Shown here: piece after piece, positions 1-12,723 of the stretch | How the letters are laid out: each line of letters opens with the position of its first letter | Numbering within the stretch: the stretch's first letter is position 1 | DNA from: Spinacia oleracea | Lineage: Eukaryota; Streptophyta; Magnoliopsida; Caryophyllales; Amaranthaceae | Assembly: GCF_020520425.1 (NCBI RefSeq) | Contig: NC_079487.1 | Coordinates: forward strand, 61,357,898-61,421,897 | Length of the DNA: 64,000 nt | Direction of reading: 5' to 3' | The notes under the pieces: model-generated | Database searches by the model: none | What the model was told of the DNA's origin: nothing | The model's input: the letters and a program-made list of their open reading frames with translations, nothing else | Made by a program: the position numbers and the translations under genes

Positions 1-1873
1 CTTTTCCAATTTCCCTTATTAGGCTTAGAAGCATACTTTGAAAATCTATAAATCCCGACAAGTGTGGGCAGCTAACTATGCAAAGAAACATAGATGAAAA
101 TCCAGACCATATACTTCGTATAAAACCTTTAAAACGTATGCAATAATGATTAGAACATCTGTAATAATGATTAGAACATCTGTAATAATGATTAGAACAT
201 ATTCAATAATAATTAGAACATATGCAATTATAATTAGAACATATGCAATAATAATTAGAACATATGCAATGATACTCTAGTACATAACCAAGATTAGGAC
301 TAGACTCTAAAACTTTAATATCAACTGAGTCCAGAACCAACCTATGGCATGAACCAACTGATTATGAGTTTATCCATTAATTTCCAGAGTTGAACTACCT
401 CGGCTTAGAGGTTAACTGGAAACCGCCCTAACCGGGCTTGTCCCTGTCCCATGGCAACCTCTAAAATCAACATATTATGACAAGCATTTCCTAACATAGA
501 GTAGTAAAAATACTCTGTTCTGAAAAATGAGTTAGTTGTTCAAAGCTGGAACTTTTTGTTCAAAGCTTATAAAAGTGTGTGCTATAGCATACCTACTTTC
601 AAAACAAAGGAACATTCCAACAACTACATTTTCAATTCAACCATATGACACCTTCCTAAACTGAGCTCTTGGAACACCTTCTAGTGTACTGAATATTAGA
701 TGCAGGTCATGAAAGAACTTCTCTTATTCCATTTTACTCTATATGTGTCCCCGAGGCAAGCAATGCACTGTTATAAATCAAAGTAGGAGTTATACTAAGC
801 TAAACTACACAACTACAACCCCAAGGGAGCCTTTTGTGTCTCCAAATTCAATGTAACAAATGGAGAGGAACAAAAGTGAAATCTCTGAATCAACAGTTAC
901 ACTCAAAGCTCGCAATAAGATAAGTTACGAAGCCAGTAGTTACTAAACTATTCAATGAATGTGTAAAATTATAGTTCAGAACACGTGCACTTATTGTTCA
1001 GAACATATGCAAATATAGTTCAGAACATATGCAATTATAGTGAAGATAAAAATTCAGAACATATAACTACTAGTTTTAGAGCATCATAAGATCGAAAAAA
1101 TATCTTATAATTCTCAAATTAATTCAGAAAATCAGAAATTAAATTCTTATAAAAAATACTGGAAATTCATATCGGAACACCCACAATTACAACAAACATC
1201 AAATATAGGGAACATAAATTCGCAAAATCGCTAGAAACATCCACAAATCTGCAGACCAAATAATTACAAATATAAATTCCGAAAAATTCCAAAAATAATT
1301 ACAAAAACTTCGCTAAAATTAAAGCATTGAATACTTACTCTCGTGGATCTTCTGGATATTTTGCTGGTTTTTTAGTATTTGTTTTTGCTGAAAATCAAAA
1401 TTTAACAAAGATAACTTCAATTAATGTATAAAAATAAAGAAAATAGTTCTGATTAGGTTAAAATTTTGAGTATTTTGCTTACCTTTGTCATTCATATTTT
1501 TTTTCTGCTCTATTCATCTTCAATTGAACAAATTAGGTTAAAATTAGGGAGAATTGTAGACGGAGAGAAGAAATATAGAACAATTGTGTCGAGTTTACCT
1601 TACAACGACAACGAAGGAGATTGATCAGCTGTTGTTGGAGATTTGATGGCGGTTTTGTCGAGAGGAGAGAGAAAATGGCGAATCGCGAGGTGTGAGAGAG
1701 AGAAAGTGAGTGGGGTTTAATGAAATAAACGTGGTTTTTAACTGGGAGGGTGGATGGTTTTCTCATCTTTTAATCCTAGCCATTAGATTGAATCTAATCC
1801 TACGGATTAGATTCATTCTCATATATACTAGTATACTCACATAAGGATGTATTTTCACATGATCTCTCCCCTA
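1..1873. mobile_element. right part of a large inverted-repeat element (copy A)
   Basis: The last ~550 bases (about 1318-1873) match the right end of copy B (about 7300-7912) in order and orientation, including the stretch from the CTTACTCT region to the end motif CACATGATCTCTCCCCTATA. Upstream the sequence is AT-rich and carries many degenerate copies of an AGAACATATGCAAT-like motif (for example 130-270 and 960-1080). The left end lies outside the window. No transposase ORF is visible, so it is probably non-autonomous. The superfamily is unassigned; the target is a TA-rich run. Confidence 0.55.
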
Positions 1874-2500
1874 TATATATATATAGAGGAAGGCTCATGT
1901 GAGAACACCTCCTTTATGTGAGAACACTCTCCTATGTGAGAATAAATCTTGACCTTTGGATCATTTCTAATCTAACAGCCGAAAATCAAGGGATTACTAA
2001 TGGCATTTTTGTAAATTTGTTCAAGATATACCCAACCCATATCCTTCACTTTTCACGTTTATTTCTTTCTCTCTCTAACTTATGTTTTCTCGATCTCCCT
2101 GTTTTCTCTCCTCTCTCTTTTCTTTTGCCGCCATTACTGGACCTTAATCAAGGTCAAATTCATCTACAACTTGCTTCAGAATTCAATTATATTCTCGAAT
2201 ACATTCATCAAATTGCTTATTCCAAGGTATTTTATCAATTTTCGTTCAATTTTGCAATTCTGCTTTGTGTATTGTGCTTGATAATTTTTCGATTTCTGAC
2301 CTAGTTTTGGTTGTCGATTTTGATTTCATTATTATCGAATTGCAATTATCTAATTATTGATTACCAAATTTCTTATTCTTGATTTTTTGAATGTGTGACC
2401 TGCTTTTTTTATTTTCAATTTTGCGAGTTGTTTTTTATTACTGGATTGTTGATTTCATAATTGATTTGTTTAGTTTTTGATATTCTGATTTGTTTTCTAT

Positions 2501-2566
2501 TTTGATTTTTGATTTTTGATTTTTGATTTTTGATTTTTGATTTTTGATTTTTGATTTTTGATTTGG
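2501..2566. repeat. 7-bp tandem repeat (TTTTTGA)n
   Basis: About nine near-perfect copies of TTTTTGA lie head to tail. They create a spurious lysine-rich ORF on the minus strand. Confidence 0.9.
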
Positions 2567-3479
2567 ATTTTTTTTGTTTTAGATTTTTTATTATCGAATG
2601 GTTCATGACAATGCGTTTTCTTAATTTATGTGTTCAAATTCGTATTTAATCATGTGTGTGTTTCATGCTTCTTGATTTACCGATCAGTACTCTTTCTCTG
2701 TGAGCAATGTCATCGAAAGTTCATCATAGTTCATCCTCATCATTGACGGAATCAAGTGAGTTTTCTTATTAATGTGTCTGATGTTTAACGTTCTGAATAA
2801 TCGCTTTAAATGTTCTGCATTTTTAACCCTATGTACACATTATACATGTTCTGAATTGTTTATTTTTTAAGTATTTCTCGATTTGTTGTGAATAATGTAC
2901 AATATGCAAGTTGTAAATTGTTTGTGATTTCTGAATTATTGCATTACATCTTATGCATAATCGTTTAAAATGTTCCGAGTAATACTCATGTTTTTTAATA
3001 GTTGTTTCTAGTGTTCTGTATAGTTTTCTCTATTTTCCCGTGACATTGTTTTTGCTGTTCTGAATTATTGCTTTACATGTTCTGCATTTTTAACCCAATG
3101 TTCTATGGAAACGTTATATATGTTCTGAATTTTTTTTTGTTATTCTTTTCTAGATTTTGTTGTGAATAATGAACGATATGCAATTTGTTCTAATTCAAAT
3201 GTAGTTGCTACTACTGAAGTAATTCCTATATTAAGTCCTGGAGTAACTAGAGAATGGATTTCGTGTTGAAATAACAAGAATTAGTGCTTGTGTTGTAGAA
3301 ATGAGCTAGCGAACACACAAACTCAATATGAGCCCATAGTTAATGGCGTACTCCCGACTGCATTTATAAGTCCTACCTATATTACTATCCAGTTCGAAAA
3401 ACCTAAATATCAGCTTCGCAGTGGTCCTTCGTTACATTCCAATTGTAAGGTGTATACTTCTGACTTCCATGTCGAGATT

Positions 3480-3519
3480 GTGTGTGTGTGTTTGTGTGTG
3501 CGCGCGTGTGTGTGTGCGC

Positions 3520-3560
<41 letters not shown>
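3480..3560. repeat. (TG)n microsatellite with CG interruptions
   Basis: An almost pure TG tract of about 80 bases, interrupted by GCGCGC and GCGCGTGA. ORFs through it (Cys-Val or Thr-His repeats) are artefacts of the repeat. Confidence 0.95.
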
Positions 3561-3562
<2 letters not shown>

Positions 3563-4551
3563 CTATTGACTCTCCCATCTTTGAGCTAGTTTTTGGGTTT
3601 GGTTGTATGGGAAGACCTATATCAGTTGGTTTAGTAGCTAGACAACACCTCCTCCAATCTTCATGCTTGGTTGAGGCCAACAAGGTCCAACAGAAGGTCT
3701 ACTCATGAGTGCCCTTGGATGGTAGATTATAGTGGAAGCAACATATGATATTTGAGTCCCCCGCCAATCTTACTTGGAGAGAAGCGTGTGTTTGATGGGG
3801 GTCTTCAATGTACATTTTTTATCAGCAAAATACAAAATGGCGTGAAATAAGAGGAAGAAATTACCCTTGCTTATGTTCTAAATCACCCCTTCTTATGTTC
3901 TAAATCATCCTCGCTTATGTTCTAAACTAGGAACATCGCAAAAACCATCTATTAGATATGTTAAGGTTTGTCCTGAAACCAACATTTTAATATTTCCGGT
4001 AGACGATTTGGATACCTTAACTATTTTCTGATACTGAAATGCGGGGGAATCCTTTAGGTTTGTATTTTTCTTGCATCTTTGTGGCTTCCTCTAGTCTTAC
4101 TAAAGAAGTTATAGTAACTGTGATTGCTCATGTACCATCATAGGTTCGGCTCATGGAGAAGTCTCTTTTCTTGTTAATATTGCTTCTAAAGTAACTGTTG
4201 CTAATCTTGTATCATCACGCGCCTTCATGTGCAACAGTAATGTTTTTTTTTTTTTTTTCTTTTGTATGTATATACTCCGTAGTATACATTAACCGTGTTC
4301 ACCAATTAGTGTTAATACCATACTACTCTGTATATTCTTTTTTCTTGATGAGTTAGGCTAATATTACTTAGTGGCATCAGATCAAAACCCACACAGTCTT
4401 GCCCTTTTCTTATGTTCTAAACTAGCGGTGCATATGTTCTGAATTAATGTTGCTTATGTTCTAAAGGTTTATATTTATTTTGGGATTTCATTTCTATTTC
4501 TTTACATAAGTAGTTGTCAACAATGAATAACTTGTTTGAATATTTTGTTAA

Positions 4552-4622
4552 AACCTATTAGCTCAAATGGTAGAGCAATGTGCCATTGCACATGGATGTA
4601 GGTTCAAATCCTACATAGGTTG
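4552..4622 (+). tRNA. tRNA-like sequence 1 (odd anticodon loop)
   Basis: The 71-base sequence folds as a cloverleaf. The acceptor stem AACCTAT (4552-4558) pairs perfectly with ATAGGTT (4615-4621). The D arm is GCTC/GAGC (4561-4564, 4573-4576). The anticodon stem is ATGTG/CACAT (4578-4582, 4589-4593), and the T arm is GTAGG-TTCAAAT-CCTAC (4598-4614). Box A- and box B-like sequences (TAGCTCAAATGG, GGTTCAAATCC) are intact. The anticodon loop is CCATTG, only 6 nt, without the usual U33 and anticodon geometry, so no amino acid can be assigned. It may be a tRNA pseudogene, a SINE head or a tRNA-mimicking element; function is doubtful. Confidence 0.45.
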
Positions 4623-5186
4623 TTGAGCAAACACCACTTATCTCCGATGTATTTATAGGGATAAGTCCGACGAGAGATTTAACCCCTTTCGCTATGACAT
4701 ATTCATCCAGCCCCCCCCCCCCCCCCCAGCCACTCAGTCAATAAAAACCAGTCATATTTATTTGTTTTTTCCACAGAAGGTTTGCTTAATTTATATTATG
4801 AGATGGGGCACATGTGACCAAAATTAAATAACAGATGCTCAAATGCACCTGTTAAATATCATCGTCCTCATCATCAAAATCATGAAATCCGATATTGTGT
4901 TTTGCGTGCATAGGCATTGGAGATCCTGTCTGCTGAAACCTCGGGGTTCTGCTGCATGAATTAAACCAGGCCCACAAGATGAACTCTAAAATGATAACTT
5001 AAGTTTCACGCCTCCTTCCGTTCAAGTGTAAGATTTCATGTTCTAAAGATCAAGGCTAGTGTTCTAAAAATGTATACATATGTTCTTAAATAAATAGAAC
5101 ATACTAAAAATTAAGTAGAAGTGATTCATAAGTAAAGAATCATCAAATATGAAAATTAATTAATATCATAAACAGAATACAAAGAG

Positions 5187-5257
5187 TTGCCTATGTAGGA
5201 TTCGAACCTACATCATTGTGCAATTGCACAAAGCTCTACCGATTGAGCTAATAGGCA
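5187..5257 (-). tRNA. tRNA-like sequence 2 (inverted partner, odd anticodon loop)
   Basis: On the minus strand the acceptor TGCCTAT pairs perfectly with ATAGGCA. The D arm is GCTC/GAGC, the anticodon stem TTGTG/CACAA and the T arm GTAGG-TTCGAAT-CCTAC. The box B GGTTCGAATCC is canonical. As in the partner at 4552-4622, the anticodon loop has only 6 nt (CAATTG). The two copies have the same length and architecture but differ at paired positions of the acceptor and anticodon stems while keeping pairing. They lie inverted, about 565 bases apart, inside the same mobile element. Pol III transcription is possible; decoding is not supported. Confidence 0.45.
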
Positions 5258-7911
5258 ATGTCTCAAAACAACAAGCATTGAAAACCACTACTTACAACAA
5301 CACCACAGACACAAAACTGCTAGTAGCAGCCAAACATAGCAAAATAGCTGCCCAACAAAAACTACCAAAATAGTTCAAATATTGAATAAATATGCAAAAG
5401 CACATAGAAAATGTTCTAAAAACCCATAGAAAATGTTCTTAAAATCCATAGCATATGTTCTAAAACGCCTATTTTAAGGCAATGTATCCTTCTCTAGTAA
5501 AGACCTCAAACCCTAGTGAAGGCATCATAAAAGTCACGAAGATAGTTAATTATTGAGATGTGAACTCAAGTCATTGTTGTAAAGGAATGCAAAAAAGAAT
5601 ATTTCCAGAGGTGTTTGAAAATATTACCAGAAGTTTAAGTATGATCAAGTACCCAAAATCGTGTTTTGGAACATTGAGGGCTTTAAATGTGGTCCACCCA
5701 CAACCAAGGGCACTTTCTTTAACAGGTTGTTGACAATCAATGGTTTCTCCAGGTGCTTGTTTGCCTTCTGATAACTTTAGAACATCATGTTATATAACTC
5801 AGAACATCAAGTTATATAATTTAGAACATGAAGTTATATAATTTAGAACATCAAGTTATTGTTGACAATAGGCTTATTGTTCCTTAATGGCATCTCTCAC
5901 CTTTCTTTGGATTGTTACCAAAGTACATTATTCCTATATGTTCTAGTCAGTTAAACTTCATGTTCTAAGTAGTTAAGCTATATGTTCTAAGTTCTAACAT
6001 AATGAGAAATAGTAATTTCATCAAATTCAGAACATGTGCACTTATAATTAGAACATATGCAATTATGATGTTCTACACAATAAGCTATGATGTTCTACAC
6101 AGTGAGGTATCATGTTCTACATTCTTAACCCTCATGTTCTATAGTATTGAGAGTATAAAATATTACTCTAAATTGTTCATGAGAGTATAAAATATTATAA
6201 TGCTAAGCTACTTCAAAAAAATATAATTTTTCAGCAATTCCAAATGGTAATAGATGCTCAAAGTTAAACTAAGAAAACAAATAAACAATATGATGTCAGG
6301 CTTCCATCAACGTGAGTGATGGGAGAGAAAAACATATGTGCCAGGAATTCAACTTCTGCCTCGATTCAACAAAGACAACAAAACTACACTTTCTAAGTGC
6401 TAAAGAAATGGTAAAGACGACAGGAAATGAACAAACCAATTCTATGACTGACTACCTAGTTCTAGTATTGAAACTTTATCCAAATGTACACTCTTCCATT
6501 AATTCATGAGCACAAAATCTCGTAGTCAGTCTGAAATGTGAATGCAGTGCAGTTTCATCTAAAATGTGAATGCGTTGACAAACCAAACGTGATCAAAACA
6601 AGCAACAAATCATATTTAATCTACAACCAGCATTCTACAAATACAATTTTGATTGACTTCCAAATTATATATTTTATATAATAAATACCAACATTTTCCA
6701 TACAAAACGCAATTAAACATCATAAATTCTAGTATTAAGTGAAAATCAAATCAAAACAAACTCCCGCTTTGGTGAAAACTCTTTGGAGGGCGAAACTTAT
6801 GGTATATATTGTCCAATCATAAACCTAATAATGAGATTAAAAAACTAATCACAAATACACGATGGAAAGAGTGCACTATGTATCAATAACCAACGACAAA
6901 AATATTGATGACAAATACACAGATGGAAAGATATAAGACTAAAATGATCTAGATTCGTTCTAAACCTTAGTTAATATAAGATCATATATATTCTGTTTCT
7001 GAAATAATTAGGAATTTGATCATAATTCACCACAAAAGCAATAAACTGGGAAAATCTAGTGTAGTTGTTCTACACAGTGAGCTATGATGTTCTACATTCT
7101 GAACTTTCATGTTCTAAAGTATTGAGAGTATAAAATTCGAAACATTCACGATTGTATTAAACATCAAATATAAGGAACATAATAAATCTTAAAAGCGCTA
7201 AAAACATTCAAAACTTTGCAGACCAAATAATCACAAAAATAAATTCTGAAAAATTTCGAAAAAATCAAAAATTAATCAAAAATTAATAAATAAATTTCGC
7301 TAAAATTCAAGCACCGAATTCTTACTCTTGTGTATCTTCTGGATTTTTTTGATGGTTTTTCATGTTAATTTTTTTTTTTTGCTGAAAATCAAAGGTTAAC
7401 GAAAGGTAACTTCGATTAATGTATAAAAACAACGAAAGAAGTTCGAAATTAGGTTACAAATATGCTTACCTTCGTCGTTCGTATTGTTTTTCTTTTCCAT
7501 TCATCTTCAATTGAATAAATTAGGTTAAAATTAGGAAAAATTGTAGAAGGAGAGAAGAAATGTAGAACAATTGAACTCAAATTTACCTTAAATCAACAAT
7601 TGAAGCTGCAACGAAAGAGCGCTTGGCTGTTTTGTAGCTGTGATGGTGGTTTCCTTCAGAGGAGAGAGAAAACTGCGGGGAGAACAGAGAGTAGTCACAA
7701 AATCGCGTGAGAGGGAGAGAGTGAATAGGGAGGGTTTAGAGAGAGAAAGTTACGTGGGTTTAATGAAAGAGTGATTGTGTTTAACTGGGAAGTTGGATGG
7801 TTTTTCTCATATAATCATAGCCATTAGATTGAATCTAATCCTACGGATTAGATTCATTCTCATATATAGTGTATACTCACATAAGGATGTATTTTCACAT
7901 GATCCCTCCCC

Positions 7912-8043
<132 letters not shown>

Positions 8044-8458
8044 ACTTGTTTTTTTAAACGCCGACGTCACTGTCTACTTGGCAGTTGGACTGCCATCAAG
8101 GCGGTCTTTTGTGAAAGAATGCCTTATACAAAAGTTTGTAATATCAAATTCCTCCATTATCACATTGAATGCTCTTTACTTCTCGTTCAAATTGAATGCA
8201 TATAAAAGCTATAAACATTTAATTTTGGCAAGTTAATTTCCACGCATAAGAAGGAAAGAATATGGGCATTAAGAATTATACTTGTACTAATCTTAACTAA
8301 TTTGGTAATAATAAATTACAACTTACAAGTGGATATTTAATTTGAAGTTATAGTACTAGCTAGCTATATACTTGGTATAAAAATCTAATGAAAGAATAAA
8401 ATTGAATGAAATTACACAAGGCAAGATGAATAGTATATGTTGTAAAGTTCAAACAAGT

Positions 8459-9530
8459 CTAGGATGTTGTGGCAGTACACTCCTTAGGAAGGCCTTGAGG
8501 AAACCTTTTCAAGTCTGTGCAGTAATTGTAAATCATGTAGTTGTTCTGCACCCACTTCATCCTAGTCTGACTTGCGTTATCAAGCTCTTGTGTCAACCAC
8601 CCGGCATTGCTAGTAGACGCTTTGGTTGAACGTGAGCTGCAGGATGATCTACCCTTTGCCACAAAACAAGCGTTGGCATTGAAGTTCCTGTATGATGCAG
8701 TAAATGGTGCTTTTGACCAATCTGCCTTCACTCTCCCACCTTGTGTTGCCCAATCATCTGCATTCCACAGACTCGAATATAGCCTCATTGGCTGCTTCTT
8801 GGGGAATGGAACTCCAATTGACTCCCAGTTTTTGAATTCTCTGATGGCTGTACCGTCAACTGAAAATCTGTAAATTGGTAAACACTACCATGAGCCTTTT
8901 GTTCCCTTGAAAGTTTACAAATTTTTTACTTGTCAGAATTAGTGTTTTAAGAATATACACAACTTACATAATTCTTCTCGGATTCCAGAGGATGGAATAA
9001 GTGTGGAATTGGGCAGTTGGGTCAAACCAGAGGTGAAATTGTTGTTCCCTTCCACCTTTCCCCTGGCTGAAGACATTTGTATGAAGTGTGTACGGGTGAC
9101 CAGAAACGTTACCCAAGAACTCGAAGTCTATCTCATCATGCTTTGGTCCTTGTGATGACAACTGCATACCAAAAAAAGATTTAGCCAACTGATATAGTTA
9201 GTTATTGACAGAATATGTAGATAATGCAATGCAAAAACTTACATAATAGGCGGTGACAGTTCCAGCAGAGTTTCCAGGGACGAGTTTAAGCTGCATATCA
9301 ATCTTACCAAATAGATACTCGTTCTTAGACTGAAACCCGGACCCAGAGGTTTTATCAAGTGAAAGAGTAAGCTGTTTTCCATTGTTGAGAACCTTGCCCC
9401 TACCATCACCCCAGGTGATGTCAAAGTCTCGGCCAAGGTTTCCATCCGCGGAGGCAACAACAACAACAACAACAAGGGAAGAAGCAATGATCAAGAGTGA
9501 ATAGCACAAGAAAGCAGGTGTTTGAGCCAT
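8459..9530 (-). CDS. xyloglucan endotransglucosylase/hydrolase (XTH, GH16)
   Basis: Three exons give a 296-aa protein: exon 1 9243-9530, exon 2 8968-9161, exon 3 8459-8867. The introns have GTAAGT donors and CAG acceptors. Residues 1 to about 28 are a hydrophobic signal peptide (run of Val before ASADG). The GH16 active-site motif [11 protein letters not shown] spans residues 104-114, with the expected nucleophile Glu106, Asp108 and acid/base Glu110. It is followed by the family's N-glycosylation sequon NVS (114-116). The C-terminal XET_C region has the paired cysteines and ends in the [10 protein letters not shown] motif. Length and motifs are complete. XTHs cut and religate xyloglucan in the wall during growth. 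From memory the sequence is close to the TCH4/XTH22-25 group, which is often touch- or hormone-induced; the exact subgroup is inference. Confidence 0.93.
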
Positions 9531-9576
9531 ACTGGTAAATGACTTAAAATTGATTGCTATGTTTGGTTACACAACG

Positions 9577-9584
9577 TATAAATA
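9577..9584 (-). promoter_or_regulatory. possible TATA box of the XTH gene
   Basis: The minus strand reads CTATTTATAC about 50 bases before the XTH ATG (at 9530), which would leave a very short 5' UTR. It is the only TATA-like sequence close to the start. Assigned by position only. Confidence 0.35.
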
Positions 9585-9589
9585 GGGTT

Positions 9590-12500
9590 TAAAAAAGACT
9601 AGGATAAATGAAGGTGAAACAGCTGGGGCGGGGCAGTAATAGAGAGGAAGCTAGGTCATGATCTGAACTTCTGTAGGTGAAACAGCTGCAGGTTTAGCTG
9701 GATAGTAATGTATGTATGGTACGTAGCAATAAAGCAGTGGGGGTGATATACTGATATTGATGGGTTTTAAGTTTTAGTTGTTACTCCATACTCCATAGTA
9801 ATACTAGTTGATAGTTATATTTGTGGTTGTGGACCTACACGTTTTTAATTTGATGTTCAAAAAAGGGTATTCATAACTTGTGATTCTTACCCATATTGCC
9901 CAACTTGGGAGGCTGGATGGTTGAGGACTGATGTAAGTTGCTCATCTTATGTTTGTAAGATGTCGGCAGGGAAGTGTGTTTGAAAAAAAGTTGTTAAAAC
10001 AATTTATAGACTACAGCTGGTGTTGAGATGGATAGATATTGAGAATCCAAGCAGTGGCCTCGATTAGATCACCAACGACACTGCGTTGCTGCTTGTATTA
10101 TAATGGGTCTTCTAACACGGTTTTAAACCAGTTGATCAAACATTCATTTACTCTGACAGATTCAGATTCTTTTTAGAGTAACACGATTTTGATTTCAGAG
10201 AAGACTTGCACAAGGTTTCCGGACTAGGTAACAGATGAACAAAGTGATCAACCATCAGGCTACAAAATCAAGTACTATGTACTAATACATGATAATTCGT
10301 TTACAAGTTTCTGATACACATATCTCTTGCATAAAAGCATTCAACTATTACACTGCAATTTCAAGTTATTCAGTTGACGGCGCCACCAAAAGCTTGATTT
10401 TGCAATTCCAAAAAGCTTGTTCCATTATGTGGTGAGGTATTTACAAAAACAACCCATCCCTTCTTTAGCCTCATCCGTATTTAGCTAAACTCTGATACCA
10501 GAGAACTGACAGCATAATGTTGGTTACTGAATCCTCACCAGGCCACTCAACTCGAGCCAAAATCTGCTGCAGCTGAGATTTCAAAAACAATATCAATGTC
10601 TTTAGTTACATTTTTTTAATTTTGATTCAATACGAATTAATTGCTCCATTTCAAACACATAAGCCATTTTTTTTTATTCAATACGTGTATGAAAGAATTT
10701 TTGGTTCATTATTTTCGTTTCGTACATCACATTTCGGTTTAAATCAAGCTGGGAATAATTAGAAAAGGGTAACTAAACAAGAACACAAAGGAATCACCCA
10801 GAAAAAGTCTCCTGAATTTGACAGTCACAAGTCACAACAAGTTAGACTTCAAAGCAAAACTCCAGCAACATATCACAAGAAACTTTTCTATCATACTTGT
10901 TAAGTTTGTTATGACAAACAAATAAACAAAATGTTATCAGGTAGTTCTTCACCAGCTTTCCGAGGCAAAAGGAGAAGTCATACACAATTCAAATGGAAAG
11001 TTTGCTGAAAGAGTCCAAGTGAACGAAACACAGTGGTGTTTCTGACTGCATGTATACTTATAAAGAGAACTAAGGGAGGCACAAATGGATGGGGATCAAA
11101 CATACACAATTACACACCATAAGCAATGCAATACAAATAGGCTGTTTTCAGTTGACCTTGTGGCTTATATTCCGTGCATTATGTTTGTCTCCTACTTTTC
11201 AATTAATAGTAAATAGTTGTAGAATTCAGTAAATAATTGTATTCACATTATGTTTCCTGAATTGTGTATATTTAGGTTCCATTTGTTAGTCATCAAGCAA
11301 CACAAGGTAGTATTTGTAGCCAGCTACACTAAACTGACTGTTATGTCAAATGGGTATAGGTGCTGGACAAAACCGAAAAGGGCAATCATTTGTGTTTTGC
11401 AATTTCAAAGAAGGGACAAAGGTCCCGACGGCAAGTGATCTCCTTAGCACATGTGGCACGTTGATATTTCCGACAAAAACTAAGGACTACACTCACTTTT
11501 CCATTTAAGCAAGCATCAATATGATCATTAAAGGCACTTGTTCTACTTCTGTAGTTACTCTATCCTTTCCAAACCATATGGAAGAAGACTAATTCAGACG
11601 GCGGGTTGAAAATTTTCCAGGTAAAAGGCGAAGAGGAGTTTCCTAAAAGGAAAAGTTTGAAATATTTGATACCCAAATACTATGATCTCGTACGGCCCAA
11701 ACAACAGCCCTATTGCATAAAGTGATAAAAAGAGATAATAAAGGAGGAATGCTAAATGTCAAGGGATATGGACACAAGTTACCCAAATACAACCATTTTT
11801 AGTACCAGCACAAAAGATGTGAGTACCGATAACACAAATGATTTTTAATGGTTTGTACTTCTTAGCAATGATTGGTAATTCCAATACCATACTACTATGG
11901 GTACCAAAACGAGTCACTTGTGTCCATATGGACACATATGGACACAAGACACTTGAGACTTAAAGTTCATCGCCAGTAAAGAGCTACTATTATACCATAA
12001 AACAAAGGCGAACATTAAATGATGTGGATACTTTTTTCTCCAGTCTGTGGCTCATGTAACTCATAGTATTCAGGACTCCGGAGGAGGAAGTTCATGTAAT
12101 ATATGATAAAATATGCCCTGTTCAGGACTTCAGGCATATGCAACCCAGAAAACCTCTTGAAACCACTTAATCTTTCAAATGTATATCCCGTTTCCTGTTC
12201 CCTCTTTTCCAGAAGCCCTCTTAAAATCTTTCCAAGTTTCAATCATCTAATTGCGCATACTACTCATTCCTGTTCAACGGGTAATATGAAGTTTCAATAG
12301 TCACTTCTGCTTAAATTCGGCATCAAAATCTCTTTTGGTTTTTCAGTGTCTAGGTTTTACAGGGGAATAGAGACCAATTGTACGTCACTCCAAGATGCAG
12401 AAATTTGCACTCAGTCTATTATTTTGCTTTCAAAACACAGTACTAAGCAACATATGAAAGAAAAGAGATGAAAATGGAGCACATGTTAATGGGAGGCAAT

Positions 12501-12640
12501 GCAAATGTGATTATGGCAAAGCAGCAATAGAATATGAGATTCATGGCCATTCACTGAGGACTATTGATTTTGATTGGCTTTTACTTAAGTATCAGAAGAA
12601 ACTAAAATAAATCTTCTGGTTGAAAATCAACACATTTTCT
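9590..12640. other. intergenic region without a recognised gene
   Basis: The ORFs here are short and resemble nothing I recognise. The XTH promoter must lie in the first part (about 9540-10000). Apart from a small inverted-repeat element at 11766-11929 I see no RNA gene or transposon. Confidence 0.5.
11766..11929. mobile_element. small MITE-like inverted repeat (164 bp)
   Basis: A 17-base left end (ATATGGACACAAGTTAC, 11766-11782) is matched with one mismatch by the reverse complement of 11913-11929 (ATATGGACACAAGTGAC). The interior is AT-rich. A further half-copy of GGACACATATGGACACAAG follows directly. No target duplication is clear, so the superfamily is unknown. Confidence 0.5.
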
Positions 12641-12723
12641 TATTCAGCAAAGATTTTTGCAGAAATAGTCATCAAGACAGGAAATAACAAAAACTAGATG
12701 GTAACAAGGTATAAAACCTGAAA

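Noticed and set aside
3160-3720. Possible transposase or captured-gene fragment in copy B
   Set aside because: Short open stretches around the TG repeat show no motif of FAR1/MULE transposases or another family that I can identify.
12015-12242. 75-codon ORF MKLGKILRGLL... as a small gene
   Set aside because: No recognisable family, no splice or promoter context, and an overlapping ORF on the other strand.
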